From: Breoghania corrubedonensis
GTDB lineage: Bacteria > Pseudomonadota > Alphaproteobacteria > Rhizobiales > Stappiaceae
Direction: 5' to 3'
NCBI RefSeq assembly: GCF_003053845.1
Contig: NZ_QAYG01000007.1
Span: 124,001 to 188,000, forward strand
DNA: 64,000 nucleotides
Positions 1 to 11,104 of this stretch are shown piece after piece. The position numbers were made by a program, and so were the translations under genes. How positions within the stretch are numbered: position 1 is the first letter of the stretch; each line of letters starts with the position of its first letter. The notes beneath the pieces were generated by a model. That model saw nothing but the letters and a program-made list of their open reading frames with translations, ran no database searches and was not told the origin of the DNA.

Positions 1-174
1 GATCCCGATACCCCGATCCCGACACCCGTCCTGTGGCGTCCGGCGCTCAAGCCCGGAATGTGCATCAGCGGCCCTGCCGTGATCGAGGAAGCAAACTCCA
101 CGACATTGATCCACCCGGGAGATGAGGCGGTGGTTACCGACGCCGGTCATCTTGTGGTGAAGGTCGCGGTCTGA
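1..174 (+). CDS. hyuA: Hydantoinase/oxoprolinase subunit A, C-terminal end (partial)
   Basis: Frame 1 is open from the window edge to the TGA at 172-174 and encodes the last 57 residues of a HyuA-type protein. The segment GPAVIEEANSTTLIHPGD and the following V-T-D-A-G stretch are typical of the extreme C-terminus of N-methylhydantoinase/5-oxoprolinase A subunits, which hydrolyse cyclic amides with ATP. The family assignment rests on this tail alone because the catalytic ASKHA-type domain lies outside the window. The B subunit follows 15 bp downstream, so the two are surely co-transcribed. Confidence 0.85.
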   Translation, partial: DPDTPIPTPVLWRPALKPGMCISGPAVIEEANSTTLIHPGDEAVVTDAGHLVVKVAV

Positions 175-189
175 ACTGCCCAAGGCCCC

Positions 190-1929
190 ATGGACCAGAG
201 AGTGAAAGAACACCCGGTCGATCCGATCACCGTCGAGGTGGTCCGCAATGCCATCGTCGCCTATGCCGACGAAATGGCCGACGTTCTATCCAAGTCGGCC
301 TACAACATGATGATCTATGAGGTACGCGACTATTGTTGCGGTCTCCTGGATACGCAAGGCCGCATGATCGCGCAAAATCGCGGCGGCCTGCCGATCTTCC
401 TCGCCGACTTGGGCGTGGCGGTGAAGGACGGCATAAAGCGCTACGGTCTCGATGGCTTCGCCGCAGGCGATGTCGTGGTGATGAACCACGGCACCGTCTG
501 CGGCCAACACCTGAACAACGTCGTCGTCTACGCGCCCTGCTTCCACGCGGGCGAACTGGTGGGCTTCGCCGCCACCCGCGCGCACTGGGTGGATATTGGC
601 GGATCGCGCTGGGGTTTCAGCTACAACGCGACATCGGATGTCTTCGCGGAAGGCCTGCAGATGCGCTCGCTCAAGGTCATGCAGGCGGGTGAGCCGAACG
701 AGACATTGATGCAGATCCTGCGCGACAATATCCGTTCCGCCGATGCGGCACTCGGAGACCTGCGTGCCCAGACCGCCGCCTGTCAGATCGGCGCGCAACG
801 CTTTGGCGAGCTGGTCGCGCGCTACACGCGCAAGGGCGTGGCGGATTGTGTTTCGCTCGTCTGGGAACAGGCCGACAAGGCCGTGCGCCAGGTGGTCGCC
901 GCCATTCCCGACGGGCGCTACGAGGCGGAGAGCTTCATCGACAATGACGGGTTCAATCTCGACCGGCCGTTGCGGGTCAAGGTCGCTGTCGAGATTTCCG
1001 GCGCGTGCATGACGATCGACCTGTCGGACATGAATCCGCAGGTGGAATCGTCCGTGAACAGCGGCCGCTCCGGCGGCATCGCCTGCGCCCGCGTCGCCTT
1101 CAAGGCGCTCACCTCGCCGGATCTCGATGTCAACGAGGGGTGCTTTCGCGCGCTTGACGTCGTGCTGCCGGAAGGCACGATGCTGTCGGCCCGCCCGCCG
1201 GCGGCACTGGGGCAATGGTCGATCATCATGCCGACGGTAATCGACACCATCCTCAAGGCGCTGGCCTGCGCGATACCGGACCGTATTCCCGCCGCGCACA
1301 AGGGTGATCTCGGCGGATGCAGCTTCCATGGCGTCGACGACAACGGCGCGCCGTTCCTGTTGATGAACATTTTCGGCGGCGGCTGGGGCGGGCGGCCGCA
1401 TGGTGATGGCGCATCGGCCTCCATGTCCGTGTGTCAGGGCGATGTGCGCAACACGCCGGTGGAACTGCAGGAGATCAAGTATCCCTTCATCATCGAACGT
1501 CACGCGCTGAGACCGGATTCGGGCGGCGCCGGGCGGTTTCGCGGCGGGCTCGGGGTTGAACTGACCTACCGCTGCCTGTGCCGCTGCCGCGGCAATCTCG
1601 GCTTCGACCGGACGTTGACGCCGCCCTGGGGGCTGGCCGGCGGTCACGACGGGGTGACCGCGATCGGTATCATCGAGCGGGCAGACGGAACCGTGGAACG
1701 CGTTCTGAAGGCGACAGGACTTGCCTTCGAGCCCGGCGACCGCATCACCTTTCTGACCGCCGGCGGCGGCGGTTACGGCGATCCCGCGCTGCGCGACCCC
1801 GATCTCGTTCGCGCCGATATCGACAACGGTCTGGTAACGCGGGAGGCGGCCGAACGCGACTACGGCGTGCGCTGCGCGGACGCGGCCTCAGCTTCCACCG
1901 ATCCGCCGGGCGCGCTGGCGGCGCAATAG
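190..1929 (+). CDS. hyuB: Hydantoinase/oxoprolinase subunit B
   Basis: This 579-residue protein is the partner of the preceding HyuA. It opens with a D-P-I-T-x-E-V-x-R-N motif, has the early segments SKSAYNMMIYEVRD and QNRGGLPIFLADLG, and ends with the glycine-rich GGGGYGDP block followed by D-I-x-x-G-L-V-T, all diagnostic of HyuB. Length is normal for the family (about 520-600). HyuA/HyuB pairs carry out ATP-dependent opening of hydantoin, N-methylhydantoin, 5-oxoproline or acetophenone-like substrates; the sequence does not say which. The ABC importer downstream suggests uptake plus hydrolysis of one compound, which is an inference. Confidence 0.9.
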   Translation: MDQRVKEHPVDPITVEVVRNAIVAYADEMADVLSKSAYNMMIYEVRDYCCGLLDTQGRMIAQNRGGLPIFLADLGVAVKDGIKRYGLDGFAAGDVVVMNHGTVCGQHLNNVVVYAPCFHAGELVGFAATRAHWVDIGGSRWGFSYNATSDVFAEGLQMRSLKVMQAGEPNETLMQILRDNIRSADAALGDLRAQTAACQIGAQRFGELVARYTRKGVADCVSLVWEQADKAVRQVVAAIPDGRYEAESFIDNDGFNLDRPLRVKVAVEISGACMTIDLSDMNPQVESSVNSGRSGGIACARVAFKALTSPDLDVNEGCFRALDVVLPEGTMLSARPPAALGQWSIIMPTVIDTILKALACAIPDRIPAAHKGDLGGCSFHGVDDNGAPFLLMNIFGGGWGGRPHGDGASASMSVCQGDVRNTPVELQEIKYPFIIERHALRPDSGGAGRFRGGLGVELTYRCLCRCRGNLGFDRTLTPPWGLAGGHDGVTAIGIIERADGTVERVLKATGLAFEPGDRITFLTAGGGGYGDPALRDPDLVRADIDNGLVTREAAERDYGVRCADAASASTDPPGALAAQ

Positions 1930-2330
1930 GTGCGCGGGCGCGACCCGTCTCGCCGGGCCTCGGCGTCAACAGTCGATTGTCCAGGTCTGTCTGTACAACT
2001 TGCGGTCGTCATTTCGCGCCGGCGGGGGACCGCGTTCTGCCCATACGGCATCGTGGGGCTTCATTTTCCCGCGAAAAGATCGTTTTTCGGCAAAGCCCGC
2101 CGTTTGGCGGGGGTGCAAGTGCGTGTGAGCTAAGGCACCATGTCGACGCGGGATCCGGATTGATCGGACGATCCGACGGACGGCATTTTCTCGCCAGCCG
2201 CAGGGACGAGGGATCTCTCCGGCATTGCCGGGGCCCCGTGATCTTTCCGTAAGGGCACGGTCGGGAGAGCCTTGATGGAGGGCGCGCGAAGCGGTCTGGT
2301 TTGGTTGGTTTATTTTGGAGGAATATTGAT
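1930..2330 (+). other. Intergenic region before the ABC importer
   Basis: This 401-bp gap holds no convincing gene. A small GC hairpin (CCCGCC, loop GTTT, GGCGGG) lies at 2096-2111 but has no T-run on the plus strand. Promoter elements for the downstream binding-protein gene are expected here, yet no clear -35/-10 pair stands out. Confidence 0.4.
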
Positions 2331-3311
2331 ATGCAGAGATTGATCACCGCCTGTCTCGGGGCGCTGGCGGTTCTCATGGCCGCGACATTCGCCCAGGCGG
2401 CACCGGAGAAGCAGAAAATCGTCGTCGGACTGCCGGTGACGTCGGCGACCTTCCTGCCGCTCTTCCTCGCCGACGAGAGGGGCTACTTCAAGAACGAGGG
2501 CGTCGACGTCGATATCGTCACCTTTCGCGGCGGCACCAACATGGTGCGCGGGATGATCGCCGGAAACGTCGACATCGGTGTCACCGCGCTTGCCGGCGTC
2601 AGCGTCGGCATCAAGGCGGGACAGCCGATCAAGGCCTTCTATGGCGGGTTCAACATGGCGCTGTTCGAGTGGTACGCCGTCAAGGGCATCACCTCGATCG
2701 AGGAGACGAAGGGCAAGCGCTTCGGCGTCACCAGCCTTGGTTCGTCGACCGACTTTCTCACCCGCTACGCGCTGAAGCTCAATGGCATCGATCCGGAAAA
2801 GGACGTTCAGATCATCGCGGCGGGTGGCTCGGGCGACAGGCTGCCGGCGATGGAGACCAGCCAGCTGGAGGTCAACATCCTCGCCCCGCCATACACCTTC
2901 AAGGCGGCGGATCTCGGCTACAACCGCATCGTTTCCCAGAAGGATCTGGCACCCGATTTCCCCTTCCACGTGTTCTTCGCGACGGATGACTTCCGTGAAA
3001 AGAATCCGGAAACGATCCGCGCCTTCCTGCGCGGCCTCGTCAGGGGTATCCGTGACGCCAAGGCCGACCGGGCGGGATCGATCCAGGTGCTTGCCGAGCG
3101 CACGGGCCTCAACGACAACTATGCCGGGCGGGCCTACGATGCCTTCATCGACAGCATCTACGAGGACGGCCGGATGCCGTCGGAGGCCGGCATGAAGGCG
3201 TTTTGGGAAATGGGGATCCTCGGCGGGGCCTACGATGAGGCGTGGCCGGAGGCGAAGTATCTCGACCGCACCTTCATCGACAGCTATGCGCAGTGGAAGC
3301 CGGGCACCTGA
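2331..3311 (+). CDS. ABC transporter periplasmic substrate-binding protein (SsuA/TauA/NMT1 type)
   Basis: A 326-residue periplasmic binding protein. I chose the ATG at 2331 because a GGAGG lies at 2317-2321 and the protein then starts with a classic Sec signal (M-Q-R, hydrophobic core, cleavage after AQA at about residue 23). The body has the NMT1/SsuA layout: an early LPLFLADERGYFKNEGVDV segment, the gate-like FRGGTNMVRGMIAG, and a C-terminal lobe with FRGLVRG-like helices. This family binds sulfonates, nitrate, thiamine precursors, taurine or phthalate-like acids. It is the first gene of an importer operon with an ATPase and two permeases; the ligand is not determined. Confidence 0.85.
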   Translation: MQRLITACLGALAVLMAATFAQAAPEKQKIVVGLPVTSATFLPLFLADERGYFKNEGVDVDIVTFRGGTNMVRGMIAGNVDIGVTALAGVSVGIKAGQPIKAFYGGFNMALFEWYAVKGITSIEETKGKRFGVTSLGSSTDFLTRYALKLNGIDPEKDVQIIAAGGSGDRLPAMETSQLEVNILAPPYTFKAADLGYNRIVSQKDLAPDFPFHVFFATDDFREKNPETIRAFLRGLVRGIRDAKADRAGSIQVLAERTGLNDNYAGRAYDAFIDSIYEDGRMPSEAGMKAFWEMGILGGAYDEAWPEAKYLDRTFIDSYAQWKPGT

Positions 3312-3326
3312 AGTGCTGTGTCTGAC

Positions 3327-3364
3327 CAGGGTGCCTGACTATTGCGTCTGACCCAGGCACCCTG
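3327..3364 (+). other. Intercistronic hairpin after the binding-protein gene
   Basis: CAGGGTGCCTG at 3327-3337 is matched perfectly by CAGGCACCCTG at 3354-3364, giving an 11-bp stem with a 16-nt loop, 15 bp after the stop codon. There is no T-tract, so it is more likely an mRNA-stabilising or partial-attenuation element that lets the binding protein outnumber the membrane subunits. The remaining 160 bp to the ATPase hold nothing else I can name. Confidence 0.6.
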
Positions 3365-3525
3365 TTCCAGATCGATGGCCGCGCGGACCTGAGCTTGGGT
3401 ATCCAAACGTTCTGCGGGGGGCGGCGTACGCGCCGGTCCGCGTTCTTCCGGTTTCTCCTGCCTGAAGGCCTCGTCAGAAGGGCCGGGCAGGGACGCCGGC
3501 ATCCGCGCGACAGGGGGGGAGCGGC

Positions 3526-4320
3526 ATGAGCCACATTCAGTTTCGCGATCTCTCGGTCTCCTATCGGCGGCCGAAGAGCGACGAGCGCTTTCTCGCCATC
3601 GATCGCATCAGCCTCGATATCGAACGCGGGTCCTTCGTTGCCGTTGTCGGGTCTTCGGGCTGCGGCAAGAGCACGCTGCTGCTCGCCGCGGCGGGACTTG
3701 TTTCGCTCGCCTCCGGCCGCGTGGTCATCGATGCGGCGCCGGTCACCGGGCCCGGGGGGCACGCGGCCATGGTCTTTCAGGATGCCTCGTTGCTGCCGTG
3801 GCGCTCGGTTCTCGGCAACGTCCGCTTCGGGCTGGAAATGCGGCGCTGGAAGCGCGACGACCTGACCGAGCGCGCCTTGCGCCATATCCGCATGGTGGGG
3901 CTTGGCGACTTTGCCGATTATCACCCGCACCAGCTTTCGGGCGGCATGCGCCAGCGCGTCAACATCGCCCGCGCGCTGGCGGTCGACCCGGAGGTGCTGC
4001 TGATGGACGAGCCCTTCGGCGCGCTGGACGCGCAGACGCGCGAGGTGATGGGAAACGAACTGCTGCGCATCTGGGAGCGCGATCGCAAGACCGCGCTTTT
4101 CGTCACGCACGATATCGAAGAGGCCGTCTTCCTCGCCGACAAGGTGGTGGTGATGGGCCGCGATCCGGGCCGCATCAAGGACGTGGTGCAGGTCGACCTG
4201 CCGCGCCCGAGATCCCCCGACATGCTGGACAGCGAGACCTTCGTCACCATCCGCCGGCGCCTGCGCGAAAGCCTGGCCGAGGACATGGCCTCCTTGCGGC
4301 TGGTCACCGAGGGGGTGTGA
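3526..4320 (+). CDS. ABC transporter ATP-binding protein (SsuB/TauB type)
   Basis: A 264-residue nucleotide-binding subunit. Walker A is GSSGCGKST at about residue 43, the signature is LSGGMRQRVNIARALA, Walker B is LLMDEPFGALD, and the H-loop is VTHDIEEAVFLADKVVVM, all intact. The start at 3526 has a GGGGGAG ribosome-binding site. It energises uptake by the two permeases that follow with 4-bp-class overlaps, so these three genes are translationally coupled. The IEEAVFLADKV spacing and the tail with PRPRS place it in the nitrate/sulfonate/taurine branch. Confidence 0.92.
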   Translation: MSHIQFRDLSVSYRRPKSDERFLAIDRISLDIERGSFVAVVGSSGCGKSTLLLAAAGLVSLASGRVVIDAAPVTGPGGHAAMVFQDASLLPWRSVLGNVRFGLEMRRWKRDDLTERALRHIRMVGLGDFADYHPHQLSGGMRQRVNIARALAVDPEVLLMDEPFGALDAQTREVMGNELLRIWERDRKTALFVTHDIEEAVFLADKVVVMGRDPGRIKDVVQVDLPRPRSPDMLDSETFVTIRRRLRESLAEDMASLRLVTEGV

Positions 4321-5147
4321 TGAGCCTGTCGCTTGGCAAGTCGGCTGACGGCACGCGGCGGGCCCCCGGCGTGCGCCTCCTTCGGCGCTGGCCGCTGCGG
4401 CGCTCGACGACCATTTCCCTCCTCTCCGTCCTGATCTTCCTCGCGTTGTGGCAGACGGTTCCCGCGCTGGGCCTGATGAATGCCCGCTACACCTCGCAAC
4501 CCTCCGCCGTCGCGATCGCTTTCGCGCAGATGCTGGGCGAGGCTTCCTTCTATGGCCACGCCTGGGTGTCGTTGCAGGAATTCGTTCTCGGCTTCGTGCT
4601 GGCGCTGGCCGTCGCGGTGCCCTTCGGCGCGCTTCTTGGCACGTCGCGCCAGGTGCGGCTGATCCTCGATCCGCCCTTGATGGCGCTCTATATCGCACCG
4701 CCGCTGGTGCTGCTGCCGATCCTCACCATCTGGCTCGGCATCGACATGGCATCGAAGGTCGCCGTGGTGTTTCTGGGCGCGTTCTTTCCGATCATCGTCA
4801 ACACCGGGGCCGGCATGCGGGAGGCGGATCCGCGGCTGGTGCGCGCCGCGCAGAGTTTCGGGGCGGGGCGGCTGGCGATCTTCACCCATGTGCTGGTGCC
4901 CGGCGCCCTGCCTTCCATCGCGATGGGCGTGCGGCTCGCCGTCGGTCGCGGCGTTCTGAGCGTCGTGGTCGGCGAACTGTTCGTTTCGCGCGCCGGCATC
5001 GGTCATCTGTTGCAGATCTACGGCTCGGCGCTGCGCATGGATCGGCTGCTCGTCTGCGCGCTCGTCGTCTCCGCCTTCGGTTATGCGCTCACCCAACTGG
5101 TGCGGCGGCTTGAAGACGGGCTGCGAAGCTGGAGGGCGGAGCCGTGA
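4320..5147 (+). CDS. ABC transporter permease (SsuC/TauC type), first of two
   Basis: A 275-residue inner-membrane subunit starting at an ATG that overlaps the ATPase stop (ATGA at 4320). After a basic cytoplasmic leader of about 30 residues there are six or so hydrophobic segments. The EAA-like coupling loop is read in MREADPRLVRAAQSFGAG followed by the I-F-x-H-V-L-V-P-G-A-L-P stretch, which contacts the ATPase in this family. A larger open frame runs through the ATPase gene but is only a shifted frame; the coupled ATG is the real start. Confidence 0.9.
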   Translation: MSLSLGKSADGTRRAPGVRLLRRWPLRRSTTISLLSVLIFLALWQTVPALGLMNARYTSQPSAVAIAFAQMLGEASFYGHAWVSLQEFVLGFVLALAVAVPFGALLGTSRQVRLILDPPLMALYIAPPLVLLPILTIWLGIDMASKVAVVFLGAFFPIIVNTGAGMREADPRLVRAAQSFGAGRLAIFTHVLVPGALPSIAMGVRLAVGRGVLSVVVGELFVSRAGIGHLLQIYGSALRMDRLLVCALVVSAFGYALTQLVRRLEDGLRSWRAEP

Positions 5148-5917
5148 TCGCGTTCTATCGCCGTTTCGAGGCCGTTCTCGTCGGCACCGCCTCGCTCATC
5201 GCGATTGCAGTTGCCTGGCAACTGGCGGTGGATAACGGGTTCATCGATCCCTTCTTCATTTCCACGCCGCTGGCGGTGGCACGCGAGGCGATGACGCAGG
5301 CCGCCGACGGTACGCTTTTCGTCAACATATCCGCGACGCTGCACGCCTTTTCGCTGGCGCTGGCGCTTGCGGCGGCGGTTGGCATCGGCCTCGGCGTGCT
5401 GGCCGGCTGGTTTCGCGACGTGGAGGCCGCGCTCGATCCCTTCATCTGGTTCAAGTATTCCGCGCCGACCATCGCCTTCTACCCGATCTTCATCGCCTAT
5501 CTCGGCTACGGCCTGCCAACCGTGGTGACCGTCGGCTTCCTCTTCGCGCTGACGCCGATCTACGCCAACACGCTCGCCGGCATCCGCAATGTCGACCGCG
5601 ATCTGGCGCGCACCGCGCGCGCTTTCGGGGCGCGGCCGCTGGACGTGTTCGTGCGCGTGGCCTTGCCTGGATCCGTGCCGCTTCTCGTCGCGGGGTTCCG
5701 GCTTGGTGTCGGGCGGGCGCTTACCGGGGTCGTCGTGGCGGAACTGTTCGGCTCCACCGCCGGGCTCGGCTACTCGATCACCCAGCACGCGCAACTCATG
5801 CAGACCGCGCCGATGATGGTCTCCATCGTCGCCATCGTGCTGATCGGCGTGGCGCTGACCCAGGCGCTCGGCTTCGTGGAAAGGAAGACCGACGCGTGGC
5901 GGGTTGATGCGGAGTGA
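5144..5917 (+). CDS. ABC transporter permease (SsuC/TauC type), second of two
   Basis: A 257-residue membrane subunit beginning with GTG at 5144, overlapping the previous stop as GTGA. It carries the same coupling-loop pattern as its neighbour (RNVDRDLARTARAFGA then V-F-V-R-V-A-L-P-G-S-V-P). Two different permease genes indicate a heterodimeric channel rather than the homodimer common in SsuC systems. It closes the importer operon; the next 255 bp contain a palindromic repeat and the terminator of the convergent glycerol operon. Confidence 0.9.
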   Translation: MIAFYRRFEAVLVGTASLIAIAVAWQLAVDNGFIDPFFISTPLAVAREAMTQAADGTLFVNISATLHAFSLALALAAAVGIGLGVLAGWFRDVEAALDPFIWFKYSAPTIAFYPIFIAYLGYGLPTVVTVGFLFALTPIYANTLAGIRNVDRDLARTARAFGARPLDVFVRVALPGSVPLLVAGFRLGVGRALTGVVVAELFGSTAGLGYSITQHAQLMQTAPMMVSIVAIVLIGVALTQALGFVERKTDAWRVDAE

Positions 5918-5943
5918 GGGAAGCCTGAGGCTTGTCGTCTGGC

Positions 5944-6082
5944 ACCCCTCTCCCCCCTTGCGGGGGAGATGTCACGCCTTCGCGTGACAGAGGGGGGTAA
6001 TGCCGCTTGCTCCGAACTTGCCGCCTTACCCCCCTCTGTCGACCTGCGGCCGACATCTCCCCCACAAGGGGGGAGAGGGGCG
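5944..6082. repeat. Large intergenic palindromic repeat (CCCCTCTCCCCC type)
   Basis: The left arm begins with a C/T-rich CCCCTCTCCCCCC block, then GGGGGAGATGTCA and ACAGAGGGGGGT; the right half mirrors it as ACCCCCCTCTGT, GACATCTCCCCC and GGGGGGAGAGGGG. The whole can fold into one long imperfect hairpin. Elements of this composition are widespread between genes in rhizobial-type genomes. It sits between convergent operons, so transcription termination or mRNA end protection is plausible. A fragment of the same type occurs near 46070. Confidence 0.75.
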
Positions 6083-6123
6083 CAAGCTGCCAACTCCCGG
6101 CAATGCTCTTCGATAAAGGAAAA

Positions 6124-6149
6124 CGCCGGGGCCCTTGGGGACCCCGGCG
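6124..6149 (-). terminator. Intrinsic terminator of the glycerol operon (bidirectional)
   Basis: CGCCGGGG at 6124-6131 pairs with CCCCGGCG at 6142-6149; on the minus strand the hairpin is followed by a TTTTCC run and on the plus strand by TTTTCTC. It lies 24 bp beyond the glpV stop codon and can stop transcription from both convergent operons. Confidence 0.8.
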
Positions 6150-6172
6150 CTTTTCTCGTTCTCCGTTCCGGC

Positions 6173-7894
<1,722 letters not shown>

Positions 7895-7976
7895 CGGATC
7901 CTCCCAGATCAAGAAGCGTCTCGTATATGCGCGCCCCGGCCTCGCTCCCCTGCCGGATTGCGGTCTTCAGGTCCGG

Positions 7977-8249
7977 CTAGACCCAGCGGAAAACGGCCAC
8001 CGCATAGGCCAGACAGACGATCAGCGCGCCCCACTGGGGCATGCCGGAAAGCGCGAGCCACGCGAGATTGATGAAGGCCGCGCCCAGAAGCGTGATGAAA
8101 AGGCGGTCGCCGCGCGTCGTCTCGATCCGCAAGACCCCGACGCGCGGGGTTTCGGGAAAGCGGATCGCCAGCGCGGAGAAGACGATCAGCAGGCTGGCGA
8201 TGACGACGAAGAAGATCGCTGTCGGCGTGGTCCAGGCCATCCAGTCCAT
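7977..8249 (-). CDS. glpU: Small membrane protein of the glycerol transporter (DUF2160)
   Basis: A 90-residue protein with three hydrophobic segments and a short charged loop (RIETTRGDRLF). AGGAGG precedes the ATG at 8249. It matches the DUF2160 family, which is found almost only between the permease and binding-protein genes of GlpSTPQUV-type importers. Its molecular role is not known; it may be an accessory membrane subunit. It lies 25 bp after glpQ and 82 bp before glpV, inside the operon. Confidence 0.85.
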   Translation of the reverse strand: MDWMAWTTPTAIFFVVIASLLIVFSALAIRFPETPRVGVLRIETTRGDRLFITLLGAAFINLAWLALSGMPQWGALIVCLAYAVAVFRWV

Positions 8250-8274
8250 GTGTCTTGTCCTCCTTGACGACCTG

Positions 8275-9137
<863 letters not shown>

Positions 9138-9141
<4 letters not shown>

Positions 9142-10013
9142 CGGTGGCCCTCCCGCCGGTCGAGATTGGTCATGACGGTGTAGAACACCCAGGAGATCAG
9201 CAGGATCACCAGGAAATACATGATCGAGAAGGCGGCCGCCGGGCCCAGATCGAACTGGCCGAGCGCCATTTTCACCAGATCGATGGAGAGGAACGTCGTG
9301 GCGTTGCCCGGCCCGCCGCCGGTCACCACGAAGGGCTCGGTGTAGATCATGAATGAGTCCATGAATCTCAGCAGGATCGCGATCATCAGCACGCCGCTCA
9401 TCTTCGGCAGCTCGATGTAGCGGAAGACCGCCCAGCGGCTGGCCTGATCGATCTTGGCCGCCTGATAGTAGGCGTCGGGGATCGATTGCAGGCCGGCATA
9501 GGCGAGAAGGGCGACCAGCGACGTCCAGTGCCAGACATCCATGACGATGACCGTCGCCCAGGCGGAAAAGATATCCTGCGTATAATTGTAGTCGATGCCC
9601 AGCGCCTCCAGCGTGTAGCCGAGCAGGCCGATGTCGACCCGGCCGAAGATCTGCCAGATGGTGCCCACCACGTTCCACGGGATGAGCAGCGGAAGCGCCA
9701 TCAGCACGAGGCAGGTGGAGGCCCAGACCCCGCGCTTGGGCATATTGAGCGCGACGAAGATGCCGAGCGGCACCTCGATCGCCAGGATGATCGCGGAGAA
9801 GACCAGTTGCCGCCAGAGCGCGTTCCACATGCGCTCTGAGCTCAGCATCTCGCGGAACCATTCCAGCCCCGCCCAGAAGAACTGGTTGTTGCCGAAGGTG
9901 TCCTGAACGGAATAGTTGACGACCGTCATCAGCGGGATGACGGCGGAAAAGGCCACAAGTGCCAGAACCGGCAGCACGAGGAACCAGGCCTTCTGGTTGG
10001 TCGTCTTCTCCAT
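9138..10013 (-). CDS. glpP: Glycerol ABC transporter permease
   Basis: A 291-residue MalF/UgpA-like permease with about six membrane segments. The coupling loop is visible in LQSIPDAYYQAAKIDQASRW. The start is either the ATG at 10013 or an in-frame GTG one codon earlier at 10016; both overlap the glpT stop, so translation is coupled. Its partner GlpQ overlaps its own end. Context and length fit the glpSTPQUV operon exactly. Confidence 0.88.
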
Positions 10014-11089
10014 CACGCAGCCTCCCCTTCAACGCGCCAGTCATCGGCATAGACGTTGATGCGGCTCGCATCGAAGGCGACGCGGGTCATGTCCGCCCCG
10101 ATCGCCTCGTCCTCGCGCGCGATGATGTTGATGTCGTTTCCGAAGAATTCCGCACGCACGATCTTGTGGCGCCCCACATCCTCCACCCGGGCGATGCGCA
10201 CCGGCAGGCCCTCGGTTGCGGAAAGGCGCGCATATTCCGGCCTCACCCCGATTGTGACGTCGCCGGCGAGCGGCCCGTAATGGCGGCCAAGCGCAACGCT
10301 GGACCCGTTGATCAGGGCGCGGTCGCCCTCGATCTTCGCCGGCAGGATGTTCATGCCGGGCGAGCCGATGAAATAGCCGACGAAGGTGTGCGCGGGCGTC
10401 TCGAACAGCTCTTCCGGCGTGCCGATCTGCACGACGCGGCCGTCATACATCACCACCACCTTGTCGGCGAAGGTCAGCGCCTCGGTCTGGTCGTGGGTGA
10501 CGTAGATCATGGTGTGGCCGAATTCGCGGTGAAGCGATTTCAGCTGCGTCCTCAGCTCCCACTTCATGTGCGGGTCGATGACGGTCAGCGGCTCGTCGAA
10601 CAGAAGCGCGTTAACGTCCTCGCGCACCATCCCGCGCCCCAGCGAGATCTTCTGCTTGGCGTCCGCCGTCAGCCCGCGCGCCTTGCGGTCGAGTGCGGCC
10701 TCCATGCCGATGACGCTGGCGATCGCCTGCACGCGCTTTGCCACATAGGCCGCGTCCGCGCCGCGATTCTTCAGCGGAAAGGCCAGGTTTTCGCGCACCG
10801 TCATGGTGTCGTAGACGACGGGAAACTGGAAGACCTGCGCGATGTTGCGCGCCGTCGTCGGCTGGTCGGTCACGTCGCGCCCGTCGAACAGAACGCGGCC
10901 GGCGCTCGGGCGCAGGAGGCCCGAAATGATGTTGAGAAGGGTGGTCTTGCCGCAGCCGGACGAGCCCAGCAGCGCATAGGCCTCGCCGTCCCCCCATTCG
11001 TGGTTCATTTCCTTCAGCGCGTAATCGTCCTCGCCTTTCGGGCGGGCGAGGTAGGAATGCGCCAGATGATCGAGCGTGATCCGTGCCAT
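10013..11089 (-). CDS. glpT: Glycerol ABC transporter ATPase with degenerate signature motif
   Basis: A 358-residue ATPase of the MalK/UgpC type with a C-terminal TOBE-like regulatory domain. Walker A is canonical (GSSGCGKTT, about residues 42-50), the H-loop histidine is present (VTHDQTEALTFADKVVVM), and Walker B reads LLFDEPLTVID. The ABC signature is not canonical: LTADAKQKISLGR replaces LSGGQxQR at about residues 139-151. This implies that it supplies ATP-binding residues for one composite site but a poor signature for the other, complementing GlpS. The gene lies 15 bp after glpS. Confidence 0.9.
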   Translation of the reverse strand: MARITLDHLAHSYLARPKGEDDYALKEMNHEWGDGEAYALLGSSGCGKTTLLNIISGLLRPSAGRVLFDGRDVTDQPTTARNIAQVFQFPVVYDTMTVRENLAFPLKNRGADAAYVAKRVQAIASVIGMEAALDRKARGLTADAKQKISLGRGMVREDVNALLFDEPLTVIDPHMKWELRTQLKSLHREFGHTMIYVTHDQTEALTFADKVVVMYDGRVVQIGTPEELFETPAHTFVGYFIGSPGMNILPAKIEGDRALINGSSVALGRHYGPLAGDVTIGVRPEYARLSATEGLPVRIARVEDVGRHKIVRAEFFGNDINIIAREDEAIGADMTRVAFDASRINVYADDWRVEGEAA

Positions 11090-11104
11090 GTCCCGTTCTC
11101 CCCC

